A DNA stretch of 11,312 bases from Acidobacteriota bacterium (GTDB lineage Bacteria > Acidobacteriota > Polarisedimenticolia > J045): NCBI GenBank assembly GCA_024276295.1, contig JAJRXN010000135.1, forward strand, positions 1 to 11,312. The letters run 5' to 3'. The notes under the pieces were generated by a model, which saw only the letters and a program-made list of their open reading frames with translations, did no database searches and was not told the DNA's origin. Below, in pieces: positions 1-9,102 of this stretch. The number at the start of each line of letters is the position of its first letter. Within the stretch, counting starts at the first letter, position 1. The position numbers were made by a program, and so were the translations under genes.

Positions 1-1683
1 GATCGGCCGGATGTCCGGCACGCGGATGATGTGCGGCGTGAGCGTGATTACGATCTCGGTGTTGGTCTTGCTCTCCTCGGTCGTGCCGAACAGCCGGCGC
101 AGCAGCGGGACCTCGGCGATGCCCGGAATCCCCGACAGCGAGTTGCGCTCGTCGTCCTTGATCAGCCCGGCCAGCACGTTGGTCTCGCCGTCACGCAGCC
201 GGATCACCGTCTCCACGTTGCGCGTGCCGATGATCGGCTGGCTGACGCCACCGGTGCCCTGCACCGAGCCGGCCAGCGAGGAGACCTCGATGCTGACCTT
301 GAGCGTGATCTCCTTGTTGTGGTGCACGCGCGGCTCGACCTCGAGCTGGATGCCGATGTTCTGGTAGGTGAACGACGTGATCGGCACGACGTTGCCGCCG
401 ATCGTCTGGGCCGAGTTGAACGTCGTGGCGGGAATCGGCACCCGGTCGCCGATGTGGATCTTGCCCTTTTCCTGCTCGAGGATCCGCAACTGCGGCTTGG
501 CCAACGACTTGGTGTCGTCGTCGGAACGCAGGAAGTTGAGCAGCACCGACGGCACCGGTCCCAGCGTCCATGCCGACTGCGCCTTGAGCAGACTGAGATT
601 GTTGATCGGCAGGCGCGCGTCACCCTGGCCGAACACCAGCGACAGCGACTTCGACGAGAGGTCGATTCCCAGACGCTGGAGCATCGTGCGGTTGATCTCG
701 AGCAGCTCGATGTCGACGATCACCTCGCCCTTGGCCTTGTCGTGGGCCCGGATGATGCGCTCGGCGACCTTGATCTTCTCCGGCGAGGCCTTCATCGTGA
801 TCGCGTTGAGGTCGGCGTTTTCGGACACGCGCCGCATGTCGAGCAGCGTCCTGAGTAGCGACTGGATGCTCTTGGTCTCGGCGTTCGACAGGTAGAACGT
901 GCGGATCACGTGGTCTTCATATTCCTGCCGCTTCTGGCGCTGGTCGTCGTAGACCAGCAGCGTGTGGGCGTCGATCACCTTGTAGGCGTGCTTGTTCTGC
1001 AGCATCAGGATGTCGAGCGCCTTCTCGAACGTCACGTTGGCCAGCTCGACCGAGATCTTTTTCTTCAGGTCGACCTTCTCGTCGTAGATGAAGTTGATCC
1101 CGGAGGCCTTCGACATCGCATCGTAGACGTCCTCGATCGTCGCGTCCGGGAAGTTGAGCACCAGCGGCAGGTTGGCGGACGGATCGAGCTTCGGCGGCCC
1201 GAGTTCCTCGGCCTGCCGCTCGGCCTCCGCGCGCGCCGTGTCGTAGTCCGACGGCCCCTCCTGGCGTCGCTTGCGCTCCTTGAGCGCACGGTCGAGTTCG
1301 ACCGCCGCGTACTGGTTCGAGGGATCGAGGATCACGGTCTCCTGCAGCTCCTCGATCGCCAGGTCGAGCTGCCCCGCCGCGCTGTAGCGCTTGGCGCGCT
1401 CGAAGTGCTGCGCTGCGGCCCGCAGCTTGGCGCGCGCGAGAGCCACCTTGTACCGCGAGTTGCCCGGATCGAGCGCCACGGCCTTGGCGTAGCTCAGCAC
1501 GGCGTGATCCCACATCTCGCGCTGCGCCGCCGCTTCGCCCTGCTGATAGGCGCGCAGGGCACCGCTGCTCGCACAGCCGGCCAGCAGCAGCGCGGCGATC
1601 ACGACCAGCACGATCGCCGCAACCAGCCGGCGGCAGGTGCGCTCCCGCCCGGCCTGCGGACTCGACATCTCAAGCTTGTCCAT
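1..1683 (-). CDS. gspD: Secretin of a type IV pilus/type II secretion-like machine, lipoprotein with TPRs (3' end outside window)
   Basis: Outer-membrane channel-forming secretin; 561 residues are visible and the C-terminus is cut by the window edge. Seen: an N-terminal hydrophobic stretch (about 19-36) ending in a lipobox (LLLAGC, Cys37), so it is probably a lipoprotein. Two tetratricopeptide-like repeats follow (about 45-80 and 90-130, each with an ALDPGN/ILDPSN-like end), then an N0/STN domain (about 172-246), one N1/NolW domain (about 257-325) and the secretin core (about 390-555, with LAKPQLRI, VPIPATTF, VPLLRRLFG and IVITLTPHII). Known for the family: the core forms a multimeric beta-barrel gate and the N domains contact the PilP/GspC-type protein. 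A single N1 resembles PilQ more than GspD (N1-N3), but there is no AMIN domain; pilQ is an equally good name. The start at 1683 has GAGGGA 4 bases upstream. Met6 is an alternative. It is the last visible gene of the cluster, 17 bases after the PilP/GspC-like gene. Family certain, exact subtype less so. Confidence 0.95.
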   Translation of the reverse strand, partial: MDKLEMSSPQAGRERTCRRLVAAIVLVVIAALLLAGCASSGALRAYQQGEAAAQREMWDHAVLSYAKAVALDPGNSRYKVALARAKLRAAAQHFERAKRYSAAGQLDLAIEELQETVILDPSNQYAAVELDRALKERKRRQEGPSDYDTARAEAERQAEELGPPKLDPSANLPLVLNFPDATIEDVYDAMSKASGINFIYDEKVDLKKKISVELANVTFEKALDILMLQNKHAYKVIDAHTLLVYDDQRQKRQEYEDHVIRTFYLSNAETKSIQSLLRTLLDMRRVSENADLNAITMKASPEKIKVAERIIRAHDKAKGEVIVDIELLEINRTMLQRLGIDLSSKSLSLVFGQGDARLPINNLSLLKAQSAWTLGPVPSVLLNFLRSDDDTKSLAKPQLRILEQEKGKIHIGDRVPIPATTFNSAQTIGGNVVPITSFTYQNIGIQLEVEPRVHHNKEITLKVSIEVSSLAGSVQGTGGVSQPIIGTRNVETVIRLRDGETNVLAGLIKDDERNSLSGIPGIAEVPLLRRLFGTTEESKTNTEIVITLTPHIIRVPDIRPI

Positions 1684-1700
1684 TCCGTCCCTCACTGCTC

Positions 1701-2396
1701 TCATCGGCGCTTCCGCCGTTTCGATCCGGACGTCGCCTCCGGCGATTCGACGATTCGTACGGTCTTCGACTGGTCCTTGTAGCGCGCATCGGTGTAACCG
1801 ATCACGATCCAGTCCTCGCTGATCTCGCGCACGACGAACTTGCGCTCCAGCGTCTCCCCCTCCGCGACGAGCACCTGGATCGGTCTGCCCGTCCCCGGCT
1901 TCTGCAGCACGGCGATGAACTCGCCGTTGTCACTCATCTTGCGGAAATACGCGAGGTACTTGTAACGGAACTCCGGCGGCGGCGGCTTGCGCGGCTGACT
2001 GTTCGCTGCCCGGCTGGCCATCTCGGTGCGGCGCCGCTGCGCCTCCTCGACGAGCTGCTGCTGGCGCTGCTTGGCGAGCATCTCCTGCTGGCGGCGCCGT
2101 GCGGCTTCGGCGGCGAGCGCTTCCGGGCTGGTCGTGAAGTCGAACAGGTTGCGCTTGCCGAGGAACGAACTCTCGACGTTGGGACGGTCGAGCGGGATCT
2201 CCGGCAGCGAGGCCAGCGTCCTGAGCCGCTCGTCGAGACCGGCGACGTCCTCGGCCACGGCGCCCCTGCCGGCGTCCGACGGCATCAGCAGGCCGCGGTT
2301 GACCCACAGGGCGACCAAGCCGAGCACGACCAGCAGACCCACCAAGGTCCGCGTGCGGCGGGGATCGCCGGCCTTCGACTCGGCCGCAGCGCTCAT
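1701..2396 (-). CDS. PilP/GspC-like inner-membrane protein linking platform and secretin
   Basis: 231 residues. Seen: a short basic cytoplasmic N-terminus, one transmembrane segment (about 17-33), the motif FLGKRNLFDF (78-87) that resembles the RNLF/RDPF segment before the folded part of GspC and PilP, a highly charged, Gln/Arg-rich predicted helix or coiled coil (about 92-130), a short Pro-rich linker (about 135-141), and a beta-rich domain (about 142-215, including VLVAEGETLE and EDWIVIGYTD) like the homology-region/PilP fold. The C-terminus is basic (SGSKRRKRR). Family knowledge: this domain binds the N0 domain of the secretin and couples it to the inner-membrane PilNO/GspLM pair. The position between pilO and secretin is that of pilP, but PilP is normally a lipoprotein, while this one has an uncleaved-type membrane anchor as in GspC. 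The start at 2396 overlaps the pilO stop (ATGA) and excludes an upstream in-frame ATG at 2441 that lies inside pilO. Confidence 0.85.
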   Translation of the reverse strand: MSAAAESKAGDPRRTRTLVGLLVVLGLVALWVNRGLLMPSDAGRGAVAEDVAGLDERLRTLASLPEIPLDRPNVESSFLGKRNLFDFTTSPEALAAEAARRRQQEMLAKQRQQQLVEEAQRRRTEMASRAANSQPRKPPPPEFRYKYLAYFRKMSDNGEFIAVLQKPGTGRPIQVLVAEGETLERKFVVREISEDWIVIGYTDARYKDQSKTVRIVESPEATSGSKRRKRR

Positions 2397-3058
2397 CGGC
2401 CACCTCGACGCGTGCGCTTGCCGCGGACCCGGCGCTTCCATTCACGCTGGCGCGCCTGCTCTTCGCGCAGGGATGGATCGTTGAAATAGGTCTCCAGCGA
2501 GACCGACAGCCGCAGCGTACGGCCACCCGCGGGCCCGCCCTGCAGCGCCACCTCGCGCACGATAAGGAACTGCTCGAGACTCTCGAGCCGCGCGAGGAAC
2601 CGCCGCAGGTTCTCGTAACCGCCGTCGATCGGGAAGGTCATCGTCATGATCTCGATGCCTTCCTGCGGCAGTCCGGAGAACCCGATCTGCACCTGCTGCG
2701 GCCGGACACCGAACTCCTTGGCCACCTCGCCGAGAGCGCGCTGGAACGGCACCGAGCGCTCGGCGCGCGTGGAGAGCATCTGCTCGTAGAACAGACGGAC
2801 CCGCTTCTGGCGGTCGAGCACGCTCTGGTGCGCGTTCAACAGCGCGTCGAGACGCTTGCGGCTCCGAGCGCGCGCCTGGTCCGCCGTCAGCTCGTCCTGC
2901 TCGAGGCGCGTGATCGCGAGATCGACCGGACGGATCACGAAGTACCACACGCCGGCGTTGATCACGATGACCAGGCCGAGCACCAGCGCCAGCACGCCGC
3001 CGTGCCGGCGGGCGTCGAAGCGACCGAGGCTGAACGGAAGCCGCATGCGTCGGCTCAT
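2393..3058 (-). CDS. pilO: PilO/GspM-like inner-membrane alignment protein
   Basis: 221 residues, typical of PilO. Seen: a basic N-terminus, one transmembrane segment (about 20-41), a charged coiled-coil region (about 45-95), and an alpha/beta periplasmic domain (about 100-200) containing FSGLPQEGIEIMTMTF and YENLRRFLARLESLEQFL, a pattern typical of PilO, where an early strand is followed by a helix that ends in a leucine-rich segment. The C-terminus is strongly basic. Family knowledge: PilO pairs with PilN through coiled coil and ferredoxin-like domains and connects the cytoplasmic PilM ring to PilP and the secretin. The start at 3058 overlaps the pilN stop by four bases (ATGA) and has GGAGGA 5 bases upstream; the stop overlaps the start of the next gene in the same way, so translation is probably coupled. 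The GspM label is possible because the two families share fold and position. Confidence 0.88.
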   Translation of the reverse strand: MSRRMRLPFSLGRFDARRHGGVLALVLGLVIVINAGVWYFVIRPVDLAITRLEQDELTADQARARSRKRLDALLNAHQSVLDRQKRVRLFYEQMLSTRAERSVPFQRALGEVAKEFGVRPQQVQIGFSGLPQEGIEIMTMTFPIDGGYENLRRFLARLESLEQFLIVREVALQGGPAGGRTLRLSVSLETYFNDPSLREEQARQREWKRRVRGKRTRRGGR

Positions 3059-4383
3059 GGCCGTCCTCCACCGGACGAGGATCCGGAGTTCCCGTCTCCT
3101 CCGCCGCTCCCGCCACTGCTGCCGCCACCGTCGGCTCCACCCGAACCGGCGCCGGAACCGCCGGGCGCGGCGGGTGCCTTCTTGAACTTGATCACGATGT
3201 TCCCTTCCTCGTCGTACTCGACGAGGTCCTCCTTCGGGATCTCCTTCGGCGGTGGCGGAACCTCGAGTTCCGGCGGCGTCGCCGGTGCGGGCGGAGTGCC
3301 CGCGCCGGTCGGCCGCGCCCCTGCCCTGCGTGCTCCCTGCCGTGCCGCCGGCGTTTCGGGCCGGTCGGCCGCCCCGGCGCCGCGCGCGGCCCGCGCTCCC
3401 CCGCGCCGCGGTGCGCCGGCGACACCTGCCCCGACGACCACCCCGGCCCGGTCATCCTGTCGGGCACCGCGGTCGTCCTGCCGCGCGGCGCGCCCGCGCG
3501 GCCTCGCGCCGGCGGAAGCGGCCGGGGGCGGCACCGCACCCTGCCCGCGGGACGGTGCCGCCGCCCGCTGGGCCCCTCGCGCCGTCCTCTCGCCGGCCCC
3601 CCGCACGCCACTCCCGGCGCGCTCCGACGCCCTGCGGCCGGCGTCGATCGCCGCCGCGGCCGGCCTCTCCGCCGCGCGCCTGCCGGACGTCGCGATGCTT
3701 CCCTCGCCCTCGTCCGGGACGACGATCAGCTCGTCGGCACGCGAAGGTCCGGCGTCGCCGGCATCGGTGTTCGCGGCGCTCTGCACCTCGGGCGGCGCGG
3801 TACCGGGCGGCGGCGGCTCGTAGATGCACGTCATGTCGAACTGGATCCGCTCGTCGGCACGCGAGTCGCGGGCGACGTACGAGTAGTTGCCCGGCGTGAC
3901 GTCGCTGAACGCCGCCGAGCGCTCGAGCACGTCCTGGAACGAGAGGAACGCGCCGAGATCGCGCGCCATGCCCCGCAGAACGATCCGGACCCGGCCGGTC
4001 CCCTCGAAGCCCGGTCGGATCGAGATCAGCTTGACGTTCCAGGGCAGGACGTCCTCGAGCGAGTTGAGCAGCGAGGTCCACGAGAAGTTGCGCTGGGCGA
4101 GCACGCTCGAGACGAACTGCACCTGCGCCCCGAGCACTTCGGCATCGACCGCGGCCAGCTCCTTGCGCAGCCGCTGCTCTTCGGCCTTCATCCGCGCCAT
4201 CTCGCTGCGATGGCCCGCCAGCCGTTCGAGCAGGGCCGCCTGCTGGGCGTCGGCCGTAAACCACGTGTACGCGTTGTGCGCGGTCATCGCCACAGCCAGC
4301 ACGGCCAGCGCGACGAGCCCCGCCACGATCGGGGCGTCGTTGCGATAGGGCCGGGAGGCGAGGTTGAGCTCGAGCGGCTTCAT
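3055..4383 (-). CDS. pilN: PilN-like inner-membrane protein with a ~250-residue low-complexity C-terminal tail
   Basis: 442 residues, about twice the usual PilN length (near 200). Seen: a conserved-looking PilN N-terminus (KPLELNLASRPYRND), which in PilN is the peptide that docks into PilM; one transmembrane segment (about 18-38); a coiled coil (about 45-90); and an alpha/beta domain (about 92-190) with SWTSLLNSLEDVLPWNVKL and VRIVLRGMARDLGAFLSF. From about residue 191 a long tail follows: an Ala/Arg/Gly/Pro-rich stretch to about 370, a Pro run, an acidic-hydrophobic-basic segment at 381-402 (EDLVEYDEEGNIVIKFKK), and a Gly/Ser end (405-440). The tail stays in one frame with G/C at most third positions throughout, so I see no sign of a frameshift. 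The core's role with PilM and PilO is inferred from the family; the tail's role is unknown. Start and stop both overlap neighbours by four bases, and GGAGG lies 5 bases before the start. Confidence 0.88.
   Translation of the reverse strand: MKPLELNLASRPYRNDAPIVAGLVALAVLAVAMTAHNAYTWFTADAQQAALLERLAGHRSEMARMKAEEQRLRKELAAVDAEVLGAQVQFVSSVLAQRNFSWTSLLNSLEDVLPWNVKLISIRPGFEGTGRVRIVLRGMARDLGAFLSFQDVLERSAAFSDVTPGNYSYVARDSRADERIQFDMTCIYEPPPPGTAPPEVQSAANTDAGDAGPSRADELIVVPDEGEGSIATSGRRAAERPAAAAIDAGRRASERAGSGVRGAGERTARGAQRAAAPSRGQGAVPPPAASAGARPRGRAARQDDRGARQDDRAGVVVGAGVAGAPRRGGARAARGAGAADRPETPAARQGARRAGARPTGAGTPPAPATPPELEVPPPPKEIPKEDLVEYDEEGNIVIKFKKAPAAPGGSGAGSGGADGGGSSGGSGGGDGNSGSSSGGGRP
3058..3813 (-). 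other. Probably disordered tail-coding part of the PilN-like gene
   Basis: This stretch encodes residues 191-442 of the PilN-like protein. It is extremely GC-rich and has three parts: Ala/Arg/Gly/Pro-rich sequence with scattered charge (to about 3274), a short motif with acidic, hydrophobic and basic clusters (3178-3243), and a Gly/Ser-dominated end (about 3061-3171). Disorder is inferred from composition. By topology the tail would lie in the periplasm after the folded PilN domain. Confidence 0.7.
3445..3486 (-). repeat. Tandem 21-base unit within the PilN tail
   Basis: Two adjacent 21-base units encode ARQDDRG and ARQDDRA. The DNA units match at 15 of 21 positions, so it is a small, partly diverged in-frame duplication. 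It suggests that the tail grows by local duplication. The repeat has only two copies and could be chance in such a biased composition. Confidence 0.5.
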
Positions 4384-5402
4384 GTCAGCCTCCGCAGTGC
4401 CAGCCCCAGCGCCGGAAGCAGCTCGCTGAGTTCTCCGGGCTCGAGCGCGCCGAGTTCGGGAAGCAGCGACGACGGATCGGGAAGCGAGGCCTCCCGAGCG
4501 CCCGCCTCGAGCGCCAGCTCGATCAGCGGCTCGGGATCCACGCCGCAGGCCCGGACCAGCACCTCGGACAGTCCTTCACCGAGCAGGTGCTCCTCGTAGT
4601 AGCTCATCGTCGTCCGCAGCTCGCGCCCGACCACCCGCAGGCTCTCCTCGCCCCGGAAGCCGCCCTGCACGTGGTAGGCCTTGGAGCGGAAGAAGATCAG
4701 CCGCTCGCCGCGCACGATCGCGACGCTGAACGAGCGGGTGGTCGCGTTGAGCAGCGCCAGGTCGCCATCCCCGGACGAGACGAGCTGGCCGGCCAGCCGC
4801 AGCGCGTTCATCAGCTCGATCGACGCCACGTCGACCAGTCCGACGCGCAGGCCCGCCTCCTCGAGCGCCTGCTCGATGGCCGCCACGCCCGCCGCCGGCG
4901 CGATGGCCACCAGGGCGTGGACGTGCCCGTCCTCGAACCGGCCGAGGCTCTGCCAGGCCAGCCGCGCCTCGGACAGCGGGAAGGGAATCGACTTCCGGAT
5001 CCGGAAGCGGATCATCTCGTCCGCCTGCTGGTGCGACGCCGGCAGTTCCCGCAGATCGACCACGAACAGCCGCGCCATCGCATCGGGAATCGCCAGCGAG
5101 ATCCGCGCCGCCCCGTCGCTGCCGGCGGCGGCGAGCGCCTGCCGCACCGCTTCCAGCAGCTTCCCGGGCTCGCGGAGGTCGCCGCTGATCGGCCCCGTCT
5201 CGAGCACGCCCTCGGGCAGCTCGGCCCGGCCGTACCCGTCGAGGTGATGCACGCCCTTGCGACGCACGACGCGGGCGGCGATCACCGCGTCGGTCCGCAG
5301 CTCGACGCCGGTCAGCGGGTAGCGGGGACGCAGCGTGACCACCCGCTCCAGGGGGGCCGGAAGCCGTCCGCGCCACCGTTCCAGCAGTTCGCTCGCGCCC
5401 AT
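4380..5402 (-). CDS. pilM: PilM-like actin-fold cytoplasmic assembly protein
   Basis: 340 residues, about the length of PilM. Seen: the start of an actin-like fold (LTGVELRTDAVIAARVV, 30-46), the PilM-typical segment ISLAIPDAMARLFVVDLREL (101-120) followed by EMIRFRIRKSIPFPLSEARL (129-148), and later SIELMNALRLAG and LALLNATTRSFSVAIVRGER (215-234), then a conserved-looking GGFRGEESLRVVGRELRTTM. Family knowledge: PilM forms a cytoplasmic ring that binds the PilN N-terminal peptide and contacts the assembly ATPase and platform protein; GspL carries the same fold. Oddity: the two phosphate-binding segments are poor. The usual GIDIGS-like motif reads GVELRT, and the second Asp-Ile-Gly segment reads LLNATT, so nucleotide binding is doubtful. 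Start at 5402 has AGAGGA 5-6 bases upstream and lies 28 bases after the gspE stop; the stop overlaps pilN (ATGA). Confidence 0.9.
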   Translation of the reverse strand: MGASELLERWRGRLPAPLERVVTLRPRYPLTGVELRTDAVIAARVVRRKGVHHLDGYGRAELPEGVLETGPISGDLREPGKLLEAVRQALAAAGSDGAARISLAIPDAMARLFVVDLRELPASHQQADEMIRFRIRKSIPFPLSEARLAWQSLGRFEDGHVHALVAIAPAAGVAAIEQALEEAGLRVGLVDVASIELMNALRLAGQLVSSGDGDLALLNATTRSFSVAIVRGERLIFFRSKAYHVQGGFRGEESLRVVGRELRTTMSYYEEHLLGEGLSEVLVRACGVDPEPLIELALEAGAREASLPDPSSLLPELGALEPGELSELLPALGLALRRLT

Positions 5403-5430
5403 CGTCGTCCTCTCGTCGTTCGGCCCGCCG

Positions 5431-7068
<1,638 letters not shown>

Positions 7069-7102
7069 CGTCGTCCCACTCCACGTCCCGCCGCCGCCGT
7101 GC

Positions 7103-8320
7103 TCACAGCGTCGATGTCGCCGAGTACAGCTTGAGCAGCGGGAGGAAGATCGCCAGCACGATCGTCGCCACCACGCCGGCCATGAACAGCAGCAGGATCG
7201 GCTCGATCAGCGACACCGCCGTCTGCAGTTCGGTCTCGATCTCCTGGTCGGTTAAGTCCGCCACGCTGCTCATCATCTCGGCCAGGCTGCCGGCCGATTC
7301 GCCGACCTTGACCATCTCGATCATCAGGTCGGGAAACATCCCGCTCTCGTCCATCGCTCCCCAGAGGGCGGCTCCCTCGCGGATCCGGTCCTCGACGCGG
7401 CGCACGGCATCGTAGTAGACGGGCGTCCCGATGGCACGGCTGACGACCTCGAGGCTGGCGACGAGCGGAATCCCGCCGGCGACCAGCGTGCTCATCGTGC
7501 GCGCAAAGCGCGTCAGCACGAAGCTGCGCGCAATGCGGCCGACGAACGGAATCCTGTACAGGATCCGCTCGAGGACGCGCTGCCCGGTGGGAGTGCGGCG
7601 CCACGCAGCGAGGGCGATCAGCCCGCCGCCGACCGAGAACACGATCAGCATCCAGTTGTGCCGCAGGAAGTCGGAGATGCCGACCACGAAGCGTGTCAGC
7701 AGCGGCAGATCGGCCCCGAGATCCGCGAACAGCCCCTGGAAGCTCGGCAGCACGTGCAGCAGCAGGATCAGAACGATCGAGATCGCCATCACGATCAGGA
7801 TCGCCGGATAGACCAGCGCGGCCGTCACCTTCTTGCGCACGCTCATGATCGTCTTGGCGTACTCGACGTAGCGGTCGATGACGACCGAGATCTCGCCGCT
7901 GCGCTCGCCCGAGGTCAGGGTGCTGGCATACAGCGGCGGGATTCCCTCCTGGGCGGCGAAGGCGTCGGACAGCGCCTCGCCCCCCCGGACGCGGTCCCGG
8001 ACGTCCTCGAGCAGGGCACGGAAGTCCGGGTTCTTGCGCCGCTCGAGCAGCAGGTCGAGGCACTCGATGATCGGCAGTCCGGCCCGGACCAGCGCCGCGA
8101 ACTCCTGGTTGAAGAGCAGGAACTCCTTGGTGCTGATCTTGCGGCGCCGGCGCAGCAGGTCGGAGAACAGCGACAGCAGCACCGAGCGGCGCCTGACGCT
8201 CAGGACGAGGTACTCCTGGCGCTCGAGATCGGCACGCAGCGACTCCGCGTCACGCGCGGTGTAGTCGCGCTGCGTGATCTCCCCCTTCGCGTCGGCCAGC
8301 TTGACGCGGAACTCCGGCAT
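7103..8320 (-). CDS. gspF: Type II secretion/type IV pilus platform protein GspF/PilC
   Basis: 405 residues, the usual length. Polytopic inner-membrane protein at the centre of the assembly platform, which transmits motion of the GspE/PilB ATPase to the growing fibre. Seen: a short N-terminal domain (1-60, MPEFRVKLADAKGEI), then two copies of the T2SSF domain, each with the typical pattern: FNQEFAALVRAGLPIIECLD (70-89) and LTRFARTMSTLVAGGIPLVASL (269-290). They carry GERSGEISVVIDRYVEY (138-154) and VGESAGSLAEMM (339-350). Three transmembrane segments lie at about 165-193, 222-240 and 371-395. The open frame runs far upstream, but the start at 8320 matches the family N-terminus and lies two bases after the previous stop, with GGAGG 10 bases upstream inside the end of that gene. 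Confidence 0.96.
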   Translation of the reverse strand: MPEFRVKLADAKGEITQRDYTARDAESLRADLERQEYLVLSVRRRSVLLSLFSDLLRRRRKISTKEFLLFNQEFAALVRAGLPIIECLDLLLERRKNPDFRALLEDVRDRVRGGEALSDAFAAQEGIPPLYASTLTSGERSGEISVVIDRYVEYAKTIMSVRKKVTAALVYPAILIVMAISIVLILLLHVLPSFQGLFADLGADLPLLTRFVVGISDFLRHNWMLIVFSVGGGLIALAAWRRTPTGQRVLERILYRIPFVGRIARSFVLTRFARTMSTLVAGGIPLVASLEVVSRAIGTPVYYDAVRRVEDRIREGAALWGAMDESGMFPDLMIEMVKVGESAGSLAEMMSSVADLTDQEIETELQTAVSLIEPILLLFMAGVVATIVLAIFLPLLKLYSATSTL

Positions 8321-8322
8321 GC

Positions 8323-9102
8323 TCAGTCGCCCTCCATGGCACCGGCAGCCTCGGCCCGTCGCGGTTCGCGAGGCCAGACCTCGAGCGCCACGAACAGCGC
8401 GCGGTCGCGCTCGCGCGATCCGGCCCCGACCAGGTTCAACCGGCCCTCGAACACGTTGAGGGCGCTGTTGGCGAGGATCACCTGCGGCGTCCGCAGACCG
8501 GCCGAGGTCTCGCTCGGATGCGGCAGTCGCAGCAGGTCGAACGGCTCGAGCCGGACGACGCCGAGGTCGGCATCGACTGCGTCGACGCGGAACGAGACGC
8601 GATACCGCTCGCCGAGATAGGCGCGCACCGTGCCTCCCTCGACGACATGGAGCGTCGCCGAGCCGATCCGCTCGTAGTGCGTCCAGCGGGTGACACGGGA
8701 CAGCGTCTCGGAGACGTCCCGCAGCTCGGCGCGGATCCCCTCTTCGGGCGGCGGCTCGCGCGTGGCGAGGATCAGGCTGACCGTCACCTCGACCGTCGCA
8801 GGAGGAACGTCCCAGCTCTCGAGGGCGCGGGCCACGCGGTCGAGAGCCGCCTGCTCGTCCTCGACGGCGATCACGCCGAGCGCCTTCGGCACGCGGTACG
8901 TCCCGCACGGGCCGAGAAGCTGGTCGACCAGCATCACCGCCTCGGAGATCCGCTTGAAGTGGACCTCGAACACGCGCGTGACCAGATCGCGGCCGGCGCA
9001 GTCGGTCGCGGCCGCCCCGGGGCCGGTGGCCCGTGCGGGCGCCGCGGAGACGATCAGCAGCACGGCGGCGATCGCCGCCGAGAGGAACGGGCGGTCTGTC
9101 AC
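8323..9102 (-). CDS. Exported protein with a secretin N1 (NolW)-like domain, no pore domain
   Basis: 259 residues, GTG start. Seen: a Sec-type signal peptide (about 1-25, hydrophobic core AAIAAVLLIVSA, probable cleavage after APARA), two cysteines (36 and 66), and a segment at about 40-115 with the strand-helix-strand-strand-helix-strand pattern of secretin N1 domains: LVTRVFEVHF, then SEAVMLVDQLL, LGVIAVEDEQAALDRVARAL, ESWDVPPATVEVTVSLIL. It lines up well by eye with residues 257-325 of the secretin encoded downstream (VIRTFYLSNAE ... GEVIVDIELLEI). The remainder (120-245) appears beta-rich and ends RALFVALEVWP; it is too short for a secretin barrel and lacks the VPLLRRLFG signature. Place of action is inferred to be the periplasm; function is unknown, possibly an accessory to the secretin. 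It sits between the sigma/anti-sigma-like pair and gspF, overlapping the former by GTGA. Confidence 0.85.
   Translation of the reverse strand: MTDRPFLSAAIAAVLLIVSAAPARATGPGAAATDCAGRDLVTRVFEVHFKRISEAVMLVDQLLGPCGTYRVPKALGVIAVEDEQAALDRVARALESWDVPPATVEVTVSLILATREPPPEEGIRAELRDVSETLSRVTRWTHYERIGSATLHVVEGGTVRAYLGERYRVSFRVDAVDADLGVVRLEPFDLLRLPHPSETSAGLRTPQVILANSALNVFEGRLNLVGAGSRERDRALFVALEVWPREPRRAEAAGAMEGD

Noticed and set aside
31..858. Plus-strand open frame of 275 residues antisense to the secretin
   Set aside because: The minus strand encodes an unmistakable secretin core here; the plus frame has no recognisable domain.
3192..3611. Frameshift within the PilN tail, because another frame also shows very high third-position GC locally
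   Set aside because: Codon by codon, the main frame keeps 15-19 of 20 third positions as G or C from 3301 to 3780 and ends in a sensible tail overlapping pilO. The other frame's peak is local, and its product is an Arg-rich shadow.
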